Shown here: positions 1-8,122 of the stretch, in pieces
Layout: each line of letters begins with the position of its first letter
Position numbering within the stretch: the first letter of the stretch is position 1
DNA from: Arthrobacter sp. YD4
GTDB lineage: Bacteria > Actinomycetota > Actinomycetes > Actinomycetales > Micrococcaceae
Assembly: GCF_030410515.1 (NCBI RefSeq)
Contig: NZ_JAUHHD010000001.1
Location: 310,001-374,000, forward strand
Reading direction: 5' to 3'
Length of the DNA: 64,000 nucleotides
The notes under the pieces: model-generated
What the model was told of the DNA's origin: nothing
Seen by the model: the letters and a program-made list of their open reading frames with translations, nothing else
Database searches by the model: none
Translations under genes and position numbers: made by a program

Positions 1-1
1 G

Positions 2-505
2 GTTACCGCCAGCGCCGCCGTCCAGCTGCAGCCCCGCCGCACCGACCTCGCCGGGCTGGTGGAGGCCAGCATCGGCTCCGCCCAGGCCCACGCGCAGGCG
101 GCCCGGGTGTCCCTGTCGATGGAGGCCCGGGAGCCGTTGTGGGCGAACGTCGATCCGCTGCGCATCAGCCAGGCCTTGGACAATCTGGTCTCCAACGCCA
201 TCAAGTACTCGCCCGACGGCGGATCCGTGACGGTCTCCGGCTGCGCTGCGGAGGGCCGCGTGGTCCTCCAGGTGCGGGATACCGGGATCGGGATGACCGC
301 CGCCGACGCCGACAGGGTGTTCACCCGCTTCTTCCGCAGCCCGGCGGTGCGCGACGGTGCCATCCCCGGGGCCGGGCTGGGACTGTCCATCACCAAGGCG
401 ATCGTGGAGGGACACGGCGGGTCCATCACCTGCCGCACCCGCCCGGGCCACGGCAGCACCTTCACCGTCGAATTGCCGGCGGACGGGCCGCCGCGCTCCT
501 TCTAG
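2..505 (+). CDS. Sensor histidine kinase, C-terminal part (5' end outside window)
   Basis: The reading frame is open from the window edge, so the N-terminal part is missing. What remains is the HATPase_c domain of a membrane or cytoplasmic sensor kinase, which binds ATP and phosphorylates the kinase's own histidine. The N box (QALDNLVSNAIKYSPDGG), G1 box (DTGIGM), F box (FTRFF) and G2 box (GAGLGLSITKAIVEGHGG) are all present and in order. The spacing is typical of PhoR/BaeS-like kinases. The H box and sensor lie upstream, so the signal cannot be inferred. It converges on truA with a 44-bp gap. Confidence 0.9.
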   Translation, partial: VTASAAVQLQPRRTDLAGLVEASIGSAQAHAQAARVSLSMEAREPLWANVDPLRISQALDNLVSNAIKYSPDGGSVTVSGCAAEGRVVLQVRDTGIGMTAADADRVFTRFFRSPAVRDGAIPGAGLGLSITKAIVEGHGGSITCRTRPGHGSTFTVELPADGPPRSF

Positions 506-549
506 CCGCGACCTGCCAACCGAAGATCGGGGGCCGCCGGGGAAAGGCG

Positions 550-1440
550 CTACTCGCGCCGGGCGCGGGTCAGCTCCGCCCGGGCCAACAGCCCTTCCGC
601 TGAGGGGTAGGCCACCTCTTCCAGGATTAGCGGGTGCGGCGGGGCCAGGACGGAGCGTGCGTCCCGCTGCCGGGCCAGCAGCCGTTCGTAGAGCCAGCCC
701 GGGGGCTGCTCGCCGGCGCCGACGAACAGCGCCGAACCGATGAGGGCCCGGACCTGGTTGTGGCAGAAGGCGTCCGCCTGGATGGTCGCGACGATGACGC
801 CGTCGGCCCCGCGGGTGAACTCGAAGCGCTGCAGCTCGCGGATGGTGGTGGCACCCTCGCGCGGCTTGCAGTAGGAACGGAAGTCCTGCAGCCCCAGCAG
901 CGGCGCGGCACCCTCGTTCAACAGTGCGGTGTCCAGGGCCGTCTTGTGCCAGAGCGTGGCGTGCCGGGTGACCGGGTCCCAGCGGGCCGGTCCGTCGGCG
1001 ATGCGGTAGCTGTAGCGGCGCCAGAGCGCGCTGAACCGGGCGTCAAAGCCTTCCGGGGCCACCGCCGCGCGGTGTACCTCGACGGCCCCGGCCAGCTCCC
1101 CCATGCCCCGGCGGAGGGCGCCGCGGAGCCGGCGCAGCAACGCGGCGGCCGGATCCAGTCCGGCGCCGCGGGGAAGCCCGGCCCATTCGGCGGCGGCCAT
1201 GTCGAAGTGCACCACCTGGCCGCGCGCGTGCACGCCGGCGTCGGTCCGTCCGGCCACGGTGACCCGGACCGGCCGGCGCAGCAACAGGGCCAGGGCCTCC
1301 TCCAGGACGCCCTGGACGGTGCGCAGGCCGGGCTGGAGCGCCCAGCCGCTGAACGGCGCCCCGTCGTAGGAGAGGTCCAGCCGGATACGCAAAAACCCGC
1401 CGTCCCCGGTAAGGGGGACAGCGGGTTCGTGCTCGTTCAT
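550..1440 (-). CDS. truA: tRNA pseudouridine(38-40) synthase TruA
   Basis: TruA isomerises uridines 38-40 in the anticodon arm of many tRNAs to pseudouridine. The 296-residue protein carries the family signature GRTDAGVHARGQVVHF, with catalytic Asp at about residue 67, and an SYDGAPFSGW motif near the start. It is the last gene of the alpha operon, 32 bp after rplQ, which is its usual place in actinobacteria. The start is ATG at 1440. Confidence 0.96.
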   Translation of the reverse strand: MNEHEPAVPLTGDGGFLRIRLDLSYDGAPFSGWALQPGLRTVQGVLEEALALLLRRPVRVTVAGRTDAGVHARGQVVHFDMAAAEWAGLPRGAGLDPAAALLRRLRGALRRGMGELAGAVEVHRAAVAPEGFDARFSALWRRYSYRIADGPARWDPVTRHATLWHKTALDTALLNEGAAPLLGLQDFRSYCKPREGATTIRELQRFEFTRGADGVIVATIQADAFCHNQVRALIGSALFVGAGEQPPGWLYERLLARQRDARSVLAPPHPLILEEVAYPSAEGLLARAELTRARRE

Positions 1441-1472
1441 AGACCCAAGTCTATAAGAAGGCGGTCAGCGAA

Positions 1473-2027
1473 TTACTTCGCTTCCTTCTCGGTCTCGGCG
1501 GGAGCTTCCTCGGCGGCCGGAGCCTCTTCGGTTGCTGCTGCCTCGGCCTCGGGGGCCTCTTCGGTCTCAGCGGCTTCGGTCTCGGCAACCGGAGCAGCCT
1601 CGTCCTTCTTGTCGGCGTCGCGCTTGGCGGCGGTGGTGGCCTCGGCAACCACGGCCTGCTTGGCGGAAACCGGCTCCAGGACCAGCTCGATGACAGCCAT
1701 GGGGGCGTTGTCGCCCTTACGGTTGCCGATCTTGGTGATGCGGGTGTAGCCGCCGTCGCGGTTCTCCATCGCCTGCGCGATGTCGGTGAACAGCTCGTGG
1801 ACGACGCCCTTGTTGCTGATCAGGCCCAGCACGCGACGGCGGGAAGCCAGGTCGCCGCGCTTGGCGAAGGTCACCAGACGCTCGGCGTACGGCTTCAGGC
1901 GCTTGGCCTTGGTCACCGTGGTGGTGATGCGCTTGTGCTCGAACAGTGCGGCAGAGAGGTTCGCGAGCATGAGGCGCTCGTGAGCCGGGCCGCCTCCGAG
2001 GCGCGGACCCTTAGTGGGGGTAGGCAT
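1473..2027 (-). CDS. rplQ: 50S ribosomal protein L17
   Basis: Large-subunit protein L17, near the polypeptide exit tunnel. The first 120 residues match the family, starting [17 protein letters not shown] and including the [18 protein letters not shown] region. Bacterial L17 is usually about 120-130 residues; this one has 184 because of an Ala/Glu-rich, acidic, low-complexity tail from about residue 130. Such tails are seen in actinobacterial L17 proteins. It lies 75 bp downstream of rpoA and upstream of truA. Confidence 0.97.
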   Translation of the reverse strand: MPTPTKGPRLGGGPAHERLMLANLSAALFEHKRITTTVTKAKRLKPYAERLVTFAKRGDLASRRRVLGLISNKGVVHELFTDIAQAMENRDGGYTRITKIGNRKGDNAPMAVIELVLEPVSAKQAVVAEATTAAKRDADKKDEAAPVAETEAAETEEAPEAEAAATEEAPAAEEAPAETEKEAK

Positions 2028-2102
2028 AACTATTTCTCCTCATATGGAAGCCTGCGGACCGTGCACGCTGCGGTGCGTCCGGCCAGCCGGCCAAGATCTG
2101 TT

Positions 2103-3113
2103 TTAGAGCTCGTCGTCGCTGAACGCGGCGTCGTCCTCTTCGATGGCTGCGGCGCGGGCTGCAAGGTCGAAACCGGGAGGGGAGTCCTTGAGGGACAGAC
2201 CCAGCTCAACAAGCTTTGCCTTGACCTCGTCGATGGACTTCGCACCGAAGTTACGGATGTCCATCAGGTCAGCCTCGGAGCGGGCAACGAGTTCACCCAC
2301 GGTGTGGATGCCCTCACGCTTGAGGCAGTTGTAGGAACGGACGGTGAGGTCCAGATCCTCGATCGGCAGTGCCATGTCCGCTGCCAGGGCGGCGTCCGTC
2401 GGCGACGGGCCGATCTCGATACCTTCAGCTGCGGTGTTCAGCTCGCGGGCCAGACCGAACAGTTCCACCAGGGTGGTACCGGCCGAGGCAACGGCATCGC
2501 GCGGGGCGATGGCCGGCTTGGTCTCGACGTCGACAATCAGCTTGTCGAAGTCGGTGCGCTGCTCGACACGGGTAGCTTCCACGCGGAAGGTCACCTTCAG
2601 CACCGGCGAGTAGATCGAGTCGACCGGGATGCGGCCGATCTCGGAGTCGCCGGACTTGTTCTGAGCTGCCGACACGTAGCCGCGGCCGCGCTCGATGGTC
2701 AGTTCGAGTTCGAACTTGCCCTTCGAGTTCAGCGTGGCGATGTGCAGATCCGGGTTGTGGAATTCGACGCCGGCCGGCGGAGCGATGTCCGCGGCGGTGA
2801 CGACTCCCGGGCCCTGCTTGCGCAGGTAAGCGACAACCGGCTCATCGTGCTCGGAGGAAACCGACAGGTTCTTGATGTTCAGGATGATCTCGGTGACATC
2901 TTCCTTGACACCCGGAACCGTGGTGAACTCGTGCAGCACGCCATCGATCCGGATGCTCGTGACAGAGGCACCGGGGATGGAGGAGAGCAGGGTACGGCGG
3001 AGGGAGTTACCGAGGGTGTAGCCGAAGCCCGGTTCCAGCGGTTCGATGATGAAGCGGGAACGGTTTTCGGAGACGACCTCTTCGGAGAGGGTGGGGCGCT
3101 GTGCAATGAGCAC
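2103..3113 (-). CDS. rpoA: DNA-directed RNA polymerase alpha subunit
   Basis: The alpha subunit nucleates RNA polymerase assembly and contacts UP elements and activators. The N-terminal dimerisation domain covers roughly residues 1-230 ([20 protein letters not shown]). A linker leads to the C-terminal DNA-binding domain ([15 protein letters not shown], about residues 250-310). The length of 336 is normal, with a short acidic tail. The start is GTG at 3111-3113, preceded by an AAAGGA ribosome-binding site. rpsD, which normally sits just upstream in other actinobacteria, is absent. Confidence 0.98.
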   Translation of the reverse strand: MLIAQRPTLSEEVVSENRSRFIIEPLEPGFGYTLGNSLRRTLLSSIPGASVTSIRIDGVLHEFTTVPGVKEDVTEIILNIKNLSVSSEHDEPVVAYLRKQGPGVVTAADIAPPAGVEFHNPDLHIATLNSKGKFELELTIERGRGYVSAAQNKSGDSEIGRIPVDSIYSPVLKVTFRVEATRVEQRTDFDKLIVDVETKPAIAPRDAVASAGTTLVELFGLARELNTAAEGIEIGPSPTDAALAADMALPIEDLDLTVRSYNCLKREGIHTVGELVARSEADLMDIRNFGAKSIDEVKAKLVELGLSLKDSPPGFDLAARAAAIEEDDAAFSDDEL

Positions 3114-3195
3114 TTAGGTTTCCTTTCGGCGAGCATCCGCTATATGACGCAACACAGGTGGTGGAAAGATCGGTCTAATGGCTTAACGCCGCGGC

Positions 3196-3227
3196 GCTTG
3201 CCCGGACCGGCGACGGTCCGGGCAAGC
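3196..3227 (-). terminator. Hairpin between rpsK and rpoA
   Basis: A perfect 13-bp stem (arms 3196-3208 and 3215-3227, GCTTGCCCGGACC) with a 6-nt loop lies in the 125-bp rpsK-rpoA gap. No U-tract follows on the minus strand, so it may be an attenuator, a processing site or a weak terminator rather than a full stop. It sits where rpsD would be in the canonical operon. Confidence 0.5.
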
Positions 3228-3238
3228 ACGGCAGAGCA

Positions 3239-3640
3239 TTAGACGCGGCGGCGCTTCGGCGGGCGGCAGCCGTTGTGGGCGCTGGGGGTGACGTCCTGGA
3301 TGGAGCCAACCTCGAGGCCAGCGGCCTGCAGCGAACGGATGGCGGTCTCGCGTCCCGAGCCCGGTCCCTTGACGAAAACGTCAACCTTGCGCATGCCGTG
3401 CTCCTGGGCGCGCTTGGCAGCGGCCTCGGCGGCCATCTGAGCGGCGAACGGAGTGGACTTACGCGAGCCCTTGAATCCAACCTCACCGGACGAGGCCCAG
3501 GAGATGACAGCACCGGACGGGTCCGTGATGGACACGATGGTGTTGTTGAACGTGCTCTTGATGTGCGCCTGGCCCAGCGCGATATTCTTCTTGTCCTTCT
3601 TACGCGGCTTGCGAACCGCGCCACGAGTCTTCGGGGGCAT
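3239..3640 (-). CDS. rpsK: 30S ribosomal protein S11
   Basis: Small-subunit platform protein that contacts mRNA near the E site. The 133 residues include the family core [20 protein letters not shown] and the C-terminal THNGCRPPK-type motif (here [14 protein letters not shown]). Length and start [11 protein letters not shown] are typical of actinobacteria. It follows rpsM with a 101-bp gap and precedes rpoA. Confidence 0.98.
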   Translation of the reverse strand: MPPKTRGAVRKPRKKDKKNIALGQAHIKSTFNNTIVSITDPSGAVISWASSGEVGFKGSRKSTPFAAQMAAEAAAKRAQEHGMRKVDVFVKGPGSGRETAIRSLQAAGLEVGSIQDVTPSAHNGCRPPKRRRV

Positions 3641-3741
3641 TATTTCTCCTACAGAAAGTTATTTGGGGGAAGCGAACGCTGTCGGCCCACAAATGCCTGG
3701 TTCCCTGCAATCGCGAAGCGATCTCAGGGGGCACATGGGTT

Positions 3742-4119
3742 TTAGCGTCCGGCCTTCTTCTTGCCGGCGACGGTGCGCTTCGGGCCCTTGCGGGTACGAG
3801 CGTTGGTCTTCGTACGCTGACCGCGTACGGGCAGGCCCTTGCGGTGACGCAGGCCTTCGTAGCTGCCGATCTCGACCTTGCGGCGGATGTCGGCGGCTAC
3901 CTCGCGGCGAAGGTCACCCTCAACCTTGTAGTTGCCTTCGATGTAGTCACGCAGCTGAACCAGTTCGGCGTCGGTCAGGTCCTTGACCCGAACGTCGGCG
4001 CTGATGCCGGTGGCAGCCAGGGTTTCGTGTGCACGGGTCTTGCCCACGCCGTAGATGTAAGTAAGCGCAATTTCCAGCCGCTTTTCGCGGGGAATGTCTA
4101 CGCCAGCGAGACGAGCCAT
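3742..4119 (-). CDS. rpsM: 30S ribosomal protein S13
   Basis: Head protein of the 30S subunit that forms inter-subunit bridges and contacts P-site tRNA. The 125 residues start [14 protein letters not shown] and include the helix-two-turn-helix region ([14 protein letters not shown]) and the basic tail [15 protein letters not shown]. The frame is open 17 codons further upstream, but ATG at 4117-4119 is preceded by AAGGAG and matches the family start. A 184-bp gap separates it from rpmJ. Confidence 0.98.
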   Translation of the reverse strand: MARLAGVDIPREKRLEIALTYIYGVGKTRAHETLAATGISADVRVKDLTDAELVQLRDYIEGNYKVEGDLRREVAADIRRKVEIGSYEGLRHRKGLPVRGQRTKTNARTRKGPKRTVAGKKKAGR

Positions 4120-4303
4120 AGTGGCGGTACTCCTTGAATAAACCGGAGGTCGTAGGCAGTACACCCGCACGGTGTGTGCGGCCCCAGCCTCCGACCGGGG
4201 GTTAGCTGTCCGGACTCGTTGGTGCTCAATGTCCCAGATCAGCTTGTGCTGCCTTTTATTTACTTGCGTGGGTTAGCAACGCGGGGTTCTCCGAAGGGGA
4301 GAA

Positions 4304-4417
4304 TTAGCCCTGGCGCTGCTTGTGGCGCGGGTTCTCGCAGATCACCATGACCCGGCCATTACGGCGGATCACTTTGCACTTTTCGCAGATCTGCTTGACG
4401 CTCGGCTTGACCTTCAT
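4304..4417 (-). CDS. rpmJ: 50S ribosomal protein L36 (zinc-binding form)
   Basis: The smallest large-subunit protein, 37 residues, starting [15 protein letters not shown] and ending PRHKQRQG. Cys11, Cys14, Cys27 and His32 form the zinc ribbon, so this is the C+ form rather than the zinc-free paralogue induced by zinc starvation. It lies 68 bp downstream of infA, the standard actinobacterial order. Its length is typical of the family. Confidence 0.97.
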   Translation of the reverse strand: MKVKPSVKQICEKCKVIRRNGRVMVICENPRHKQRQG

Positions 4418-4485
4418 GGCGTTCCTTTGCGTGTTGCAGTGGTCAGCTGGCCCGGACCCTGGCTGATGCCACGGCCGTCCAGTGG

Positions 4486-4707
4486 TTATTTGTAGCGGTA
4501 GACGATACGACCACGTGTCAGGTCGTAAGGGCTCAGTTCCACCACTACGCGGTCCTCGGGGAGGATCCGAATGTAGTGCTGTCGCATCTTTCCAGAGATG
4601 TGTGCCAGAACGATGTGCTTGTTGGTGAGCTCAACGCGAAACATCGCGTTGGGCAGCGCCTCGGTCACAACGCCCTCGATCTCAATGACCCCGTCCTTCT
4701 TGGCCAT
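4486..4707 (-). CDS. infA: Translation initiation factor IF-1
   Basis: IF-1 binds the 30S A site and helps IF-2 and IF-3 select the initiator tRNA. The 73-residue OB-fold protein ([20 protein letters not shown] to RIVYRYK) has canonical length. The frame extends 42 codons upstream, but the family start with a GGAGGG ribosome-binding site is ATG at 4705-4707. It heads the alpha operon. In related genomes it follows map directly; here the P1 peptidase and an ABC transporter lie between. Confidence 0.97.
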   Translation of the reverse strand: MAKKDGVIEIEGVVTEALPNAMFRVELTNKHIVLAHISGKMRQHYIRILPEDRVVVELSPYDLTRGRIVYRYK

Positions 4708-4888
4708 ACCCTCCGCTAACTGTTGTTGCCGCGGCACCCCGGTTTGCACCAGATGCGGCCGCGAACGTTTGTGATTTCTTGCTTGCCTCCCGGCTACCGC
4801 TCCCCAAAAGGGCACAGCAGGGCAGACAACCAACAGTCAACATTACGGCATCGAAGGCCGAATGTTAAATCCAGTCATGCTAGCGCAC

Positions 4889-5911
4889 TCAGCGCCGGTA
4901 TGCACGAAACCGGCCCGCCGGGGTGGTCTCGTCGACCGCGGCGTCGACCCCGTCCAGGATCGCCTGACGCACGGCGTCCGCCGCCGCGCTCTGCAGCGTG
5001 ATCAGGCTCAGCTGCCGCGCCGCGTCGGTGTCGCGGTCCAGCGCGAGGGCGCCCGTGGCGAGGCAGAAGACCGTGTCCCCGTCGGCCAGGGTGTGGCTCG
5101 GGTTCAGTGCCCGTGCCAGACCGGCATGCGCCGCCGAGGCCGTGCGCTTGCACTCGGCCTTGTCCAGGATGGCGTTCGTGGCGACGACGACGAGGGTCGT
5201 GTTGAGGGGCGGCAGCTGCGGCGCTTGCGCGCCCTCCGGGCCGTGGCTGGCTTCCGCCGGCACGGGCGCAACCCTCTGCGTGCTCGCTCCTTCGTCGCTT
5301 AGACGCACGCTGCCGGGTTCCACCCGCGTCGGCGATGTGCCAAAAGGTAACCCCAGCGCGTTTACTACGGCTATGGCCCCTACGACGACGCCGTTGTCCA
5401 GGGTGATGGAGGCTGTGCCAACTCCCCCTTTGTAGGATCCCCGGCCGATCAGGGCTCCGGTGCCGGCGCCGACGTTGCCGCGTTCGACGTCGTGCCCTTC
5501 CGGACGGGCGGCGGCGTCCGCGGTAGCCGCGTAGCCCATGGCCGCGTCCGGGCGGGCGCCGAAGTCGCCGCCCCGGCCCAGGTCGAAGATCGCCGCGGCG
5601 GGCACGATCGGAACCACCCCGCCGGGGACGGCGAATCCCCTCCCCTGCTCCTCGCACCACCGCTGCGCACCGTGAGCGGCGGCAAGGCCGAACGCGCTGC
5701 CGCCGGTGAGGACGACGGCGTTGACCGTGGCCGTCAGGGTGGTGGGGTCCAAGGCGTCGGTCTCGTGGGTGCCGGGTCCGCCGCCGCGGACGTCGACCGA
5801 GCCGGTGGTCCCGGTTGGCGGCAGCACCACCGTCACCCCGCTCAGCCAGCCCCCGCCCCGGCGGCCCGCATGGCCCACCTTGATCCCCGGTACATCCGTG
5901 ATCCCCGTCAT
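4889..5911 (-). CDS. P1 family (DmpA/S58-type) self-processing aminopeptidase
   Basis: Members of this N-terminal-nucleophile family cleave themselves to expose a Ser or Thr, then act as aminopeptidases or amidases on small peptides. The 340-residue protein starts MTGITDVPGIKVGHA and shows VVLTGGSAFGLAAAHGAQRW and GNVGAGTGALIG. The probable autocleavage site is the PPLNTTLVVVATNA segment (Thr238/Thr239), so a Thr nucleophile is expected. The frame is open 86 codons upstream, but that stretch resembles no known domain. ATG at 5911 fits the family. The substrate is unknown. Confidence 0.88.
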   Translation of the reverse strand: MTGITDVPGIKVGHAGRRGGGWLSGVTVVLPPTGTTGSVDVRGGGPGTHETDALDPTTLTATVNAVVLTGGSAFGLAAAHGAQRWCEEQGRGFAVPGGVVPIVPAAAIFDLGRGGDFGARPDAAMGYAATADAAARPEGHDVERGNVGAGTGALIGRGSYKGGVGTASITLDNGVVVGAIAVVNALGLPFGTSPTRVEPGSVRLSDEGASTQRVAPVPAEASHGPEGAQAPQLPPLNTTLVVVATNAILDKAECKRTASAAHAGLARALNPSHTLADGDTVFCLATGALALDRDTDAARQLSLITLQSAAADAVRQAILDGVDAAVDETTPAGRFRAYRR

Positions 5912-6118
5912 GGCTCCATTGTGCGCCGGGCCGGGCGGAATTGGTGCCCGGTTTGCCAATCCGAGCATCCCTGACCACAGGCGAACGGTGTGGAATACTG
6001 CAACCAACAGAAGGTAAACGGGCAAGGAAGCCTGGCATAACAAAGCTCTGACGGGGCCTTGTGCGGGGTTCCACCCATCAAGTGTGTGATGAAGTGTATG
6101 TTGATCCCCCGCCCGAAC

Positions 6119-6135
6119 GCCTGCCAGTGGCAGGC
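6119..6135. promoter_or_regulatory. Palindrome before the ABC transporter operon, possible operator
   Basis: GCCTGCCA-G-TGGCAGGC is a perfect palindrome with 8-bp arms. It sits 22 bp before the ATG of the first permease gene, between divergently transcribed genes. Size and position suit a dimeric repressor (LacI, GntR or ROK type), but no regulator gene is adjacent, so this is inference only. Confidence 0.35.
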
Positions 6136-6157
6136 CTGGATCCGTTAGAGACGCACC

Positions 6158-7108
6158 ATGACAAGACAATTGACTGACAGGCCTGCGGCTACCGCCGCGG
6201 CCGTCGCACCGGCCCGGCGCAGGGGACGCTGGTCCGCCAGGACCCGCCGGGACTTCTTCGTATTTCTCGCGCTGGCACTGCCCAACCTGGCCCTGATCGC
6301 GGTGTTCACCTATCTGCCGCTGATCAACAACATCTACTACTCGACGCTGGACTGGACGCTTGGCTCCGCCTCGGCGACAGTCGTCGGCTTCGACAACTAC
6401 ATCAACTTCTTAACCAGCGCCGATGCACCCAACGTGCTCGGCACCACGGCGGTCTTCACGGTCGTCACCGTCGGCGGCTCGATGATCCTGGGGCTGCTGG
6501 TGGCCCTGGCCCTGAACGCCAAGGTCCGCGGCACCACCTTCGCCCGCTCCGCCGTCTTCGCCCCCTACGTCCTTAGCGGCGTCGGCGTCGGCCTGGTCTG
6601 GCTGTTCATCTTCGACCCGGGCTACGGCGTGCTCTCCTGGCTGCTGCGCGGCATCGGCCAGCAGAGCCCCCAGTGGATTAACGACCCGCAGCTCTCGCTG
6701 GTCATGGTCATCATCGTCTACATCTGGAAGAACCTCGGCTACTGCGCCGTGGTGTACCTCGCCGGGCTGCAGTCGCTGCCCAAGGACGTCATGGAGGCAG
6801 CGTCCCTCGACGGCGCCAACGGTTTCCGCCGATTCGTCAGCATGTCCGTGCCGCTGCTCTCCCCGACCACCTTCTTCCTCCTGATCACCACGCTGCTCAG
6901 CTCCCTGCAGGCGTTCGACCTGATCCGGATCATGACCCCGCTGGGCAACGGCACCTCCACGCTGATCTACGAGGCCTACCTGCAGGCCTTCGGCGCCTAC
7001 AACCGGGCCGGCTACTCCGCGTCCATCTCCGTGATCCTCTTCGCGATCCTGCTCATCATCACCGTGCTGCAGGTGCGGTTCGTCGAACGTAAGGTGCACT
7101 ACTCATGA
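6158..7108 (+). CDS. ABC transporter permease, UgpA/MalF type
   Basis: Inner-membrane permease of a carbohydrate or glycerol-phosphate importer. The 316-residue protein has a basic N-terminal tail followed by about six membrane spans. The EAA loop that docks the ATPase reads EAASLDGANGFRRFVSMSVPLL (EAA---G, about residues 211-232). The C-terminus VERKVHYS resembles UgpA. It overlaps the next gene by 4 bp (ATGA). No ATPase gene is present in the operon, so a shared MsiK/UgpC-like ATPase encoded elsewhere probably energises it. Confidence 0.9.
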   Translation: MTRQLTDRPAATAAAVAPARRRGRWSARTRRDFFVFLALALPNLALIAVFTYLPLINNIYYSTLDWTLGSASATVVGFDNYINFLTSADAPNVLGTTAVFTVVTVGGSMILGLLVALALNAKVRGTTFARSAVFAPYVLSGVGVGLVWLFIFDPGYGVLSWLLRGIGQQSPQWINDPQLSLVMVIIVYIWKNLGYCAVVYLAGLQSLPKDVMEAASLDGANGFRRFVSMSVPLLSPTTFFLLITTLLSSLQAFDLIRIMTPLGNGTSTLIYEAYLQAFGAYNRAGYSASISVILFAILLIITVLQVRFVERKVHYS

Positions 7109-8037
7109 GCACGCTCTCCCCCGTCAGTCCCGATCCGGCGGCCGGGGCCGCCCCCGCGGCAGGCGCGAACCAGGACCTGCCGCCGCAACGGAACCGCCCG
7201 TTCTCCCGCGCCAACCTGGTCCAGACGATCGTCGGCGGCTACGTGCCGCTGATCCTCGCCACCCTGGTCGTCGTCGTCCCGCTGCTGTGGATGATGCTCA
7301 GCTCGCTCAAGACTCCCGGCGAGATCGTGACCACCGACCTGAAAATCCTGCCGCAGAGCTTCAACCTGGAGAACTACAAGGTGGCCATGACCACCGTGCC
7401 GTTCGGCCAGTTCTTCATCAACAGCCTGATCGTCACCACGGTCGGTTCAACGGTGAAGGTCATCCTGGCCATCCTCACCGCCTACGCCCTGGTGTTTGTC
7501 CGGTTCCCGTTCAAGAACGTCATCTTCATCGTGATCCTCGTGGCCCTGATGGTGCCGCCGCAGGTGTCCATCCTGCCGAACTACATCCTGATCGCCGGAA
7601 TCGGCGGGAAGAACACCCTTTGGGGCATCATCCTCCCCGGCCTGGGCACCGCGTTCGGCACGTTCCTGCTGCGCCAGCACTTCCTGACCCTCCCCGGGTC
7701 CATCCTTGAGGCCGCGGAGATCGACGGCGCAGGCCACTGGCGCCGCCTCTGGCAGGTCGTCGCCCCGGTGTCCCTGCCCTCGATCGCCACCGTCGCGCTC
7801 GTCACCGTCGTCAGCGAGTGGAACGACTACATCTGGCCGCTGATCATCACCGACCGGCCCGAGACCATGACCCTGCCGGTGGGCCTGACCCTGCTGCAGA
7901 ACTCCGAGGGCAACGGCGCGGGCTGGGGCATCCTGATGGCCGGCGCCATGCTGGTGATCGTCCCCATCCTGCTGGTCTTCGCCGCGCTGCAGCGGTACAT
8001 CGTCGCCGGCCTCACCCAGGGCAGCGTCACCGGGTAG
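7105..8037 (+). CDS. ABC transporter permease, UgpE/MalG type
   Basis: Partner permease forming a heterodimer with the upstream gene product. The 310 residues comprise a cytoplasmic Pro/Ala-rich N-terminus and about six membrane spans. The EAA motif is EAAEIDGAGHWRRLWQVVAPV. The C-terminal LQRYIVAGLTQGSVTG is typical of MalG/UgpE proteins. The start overlaps the previous stop in ATGA, indicating translational coupling. Substrate class (sugar versus glycerol-3-phosphate) cannot be settled from sequence alone; the pair looks closest to UgpAE. Confidence 0.9.
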   Translation: MSTLSPVSPDPAAGAAPAAGANQDLPPQRNRPFSRANLVQTIVGGYVPLILATLVVVVPLLWMMLSSLKTPGEIVTTDLKILPQSFNLENYKVAMTTVPFGQFFINSLIVTTVGSTVKVILAILTAYALVFVRFPFKNVIFIVILVALMVPPQVSILPNYILIAGIGGKNTLWGIILPGLGTAFGTFLLRQHFLTLPGSILEAAEIDGAGHWRRLWQVVAPVSLPSIATVALVTVVSEWNDYIWPLIITDRPETMTLPVGLTLLQNSEGNGAGWGILMAGAMLVIVPILLVFAALQRYIVAGLTQGSVTG

Positions 8038-8122
8038 CCGTCCAGGCTTGCCCTCCGCCCACACCCGATTTCCCCGTTCCACCACGCTTCAATCGAGTCA
8101 ACCTTTCCCGAGAGGAACCATC

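Noticed and set aside
5912-6169. Extended N-terminus of the P1 peptidase including a hydrophobic segment
   Set aside because: The family begins at MTGITDVPGIKVG; the added 86 codons overlap the divergent promoter and the start of the importer operon.
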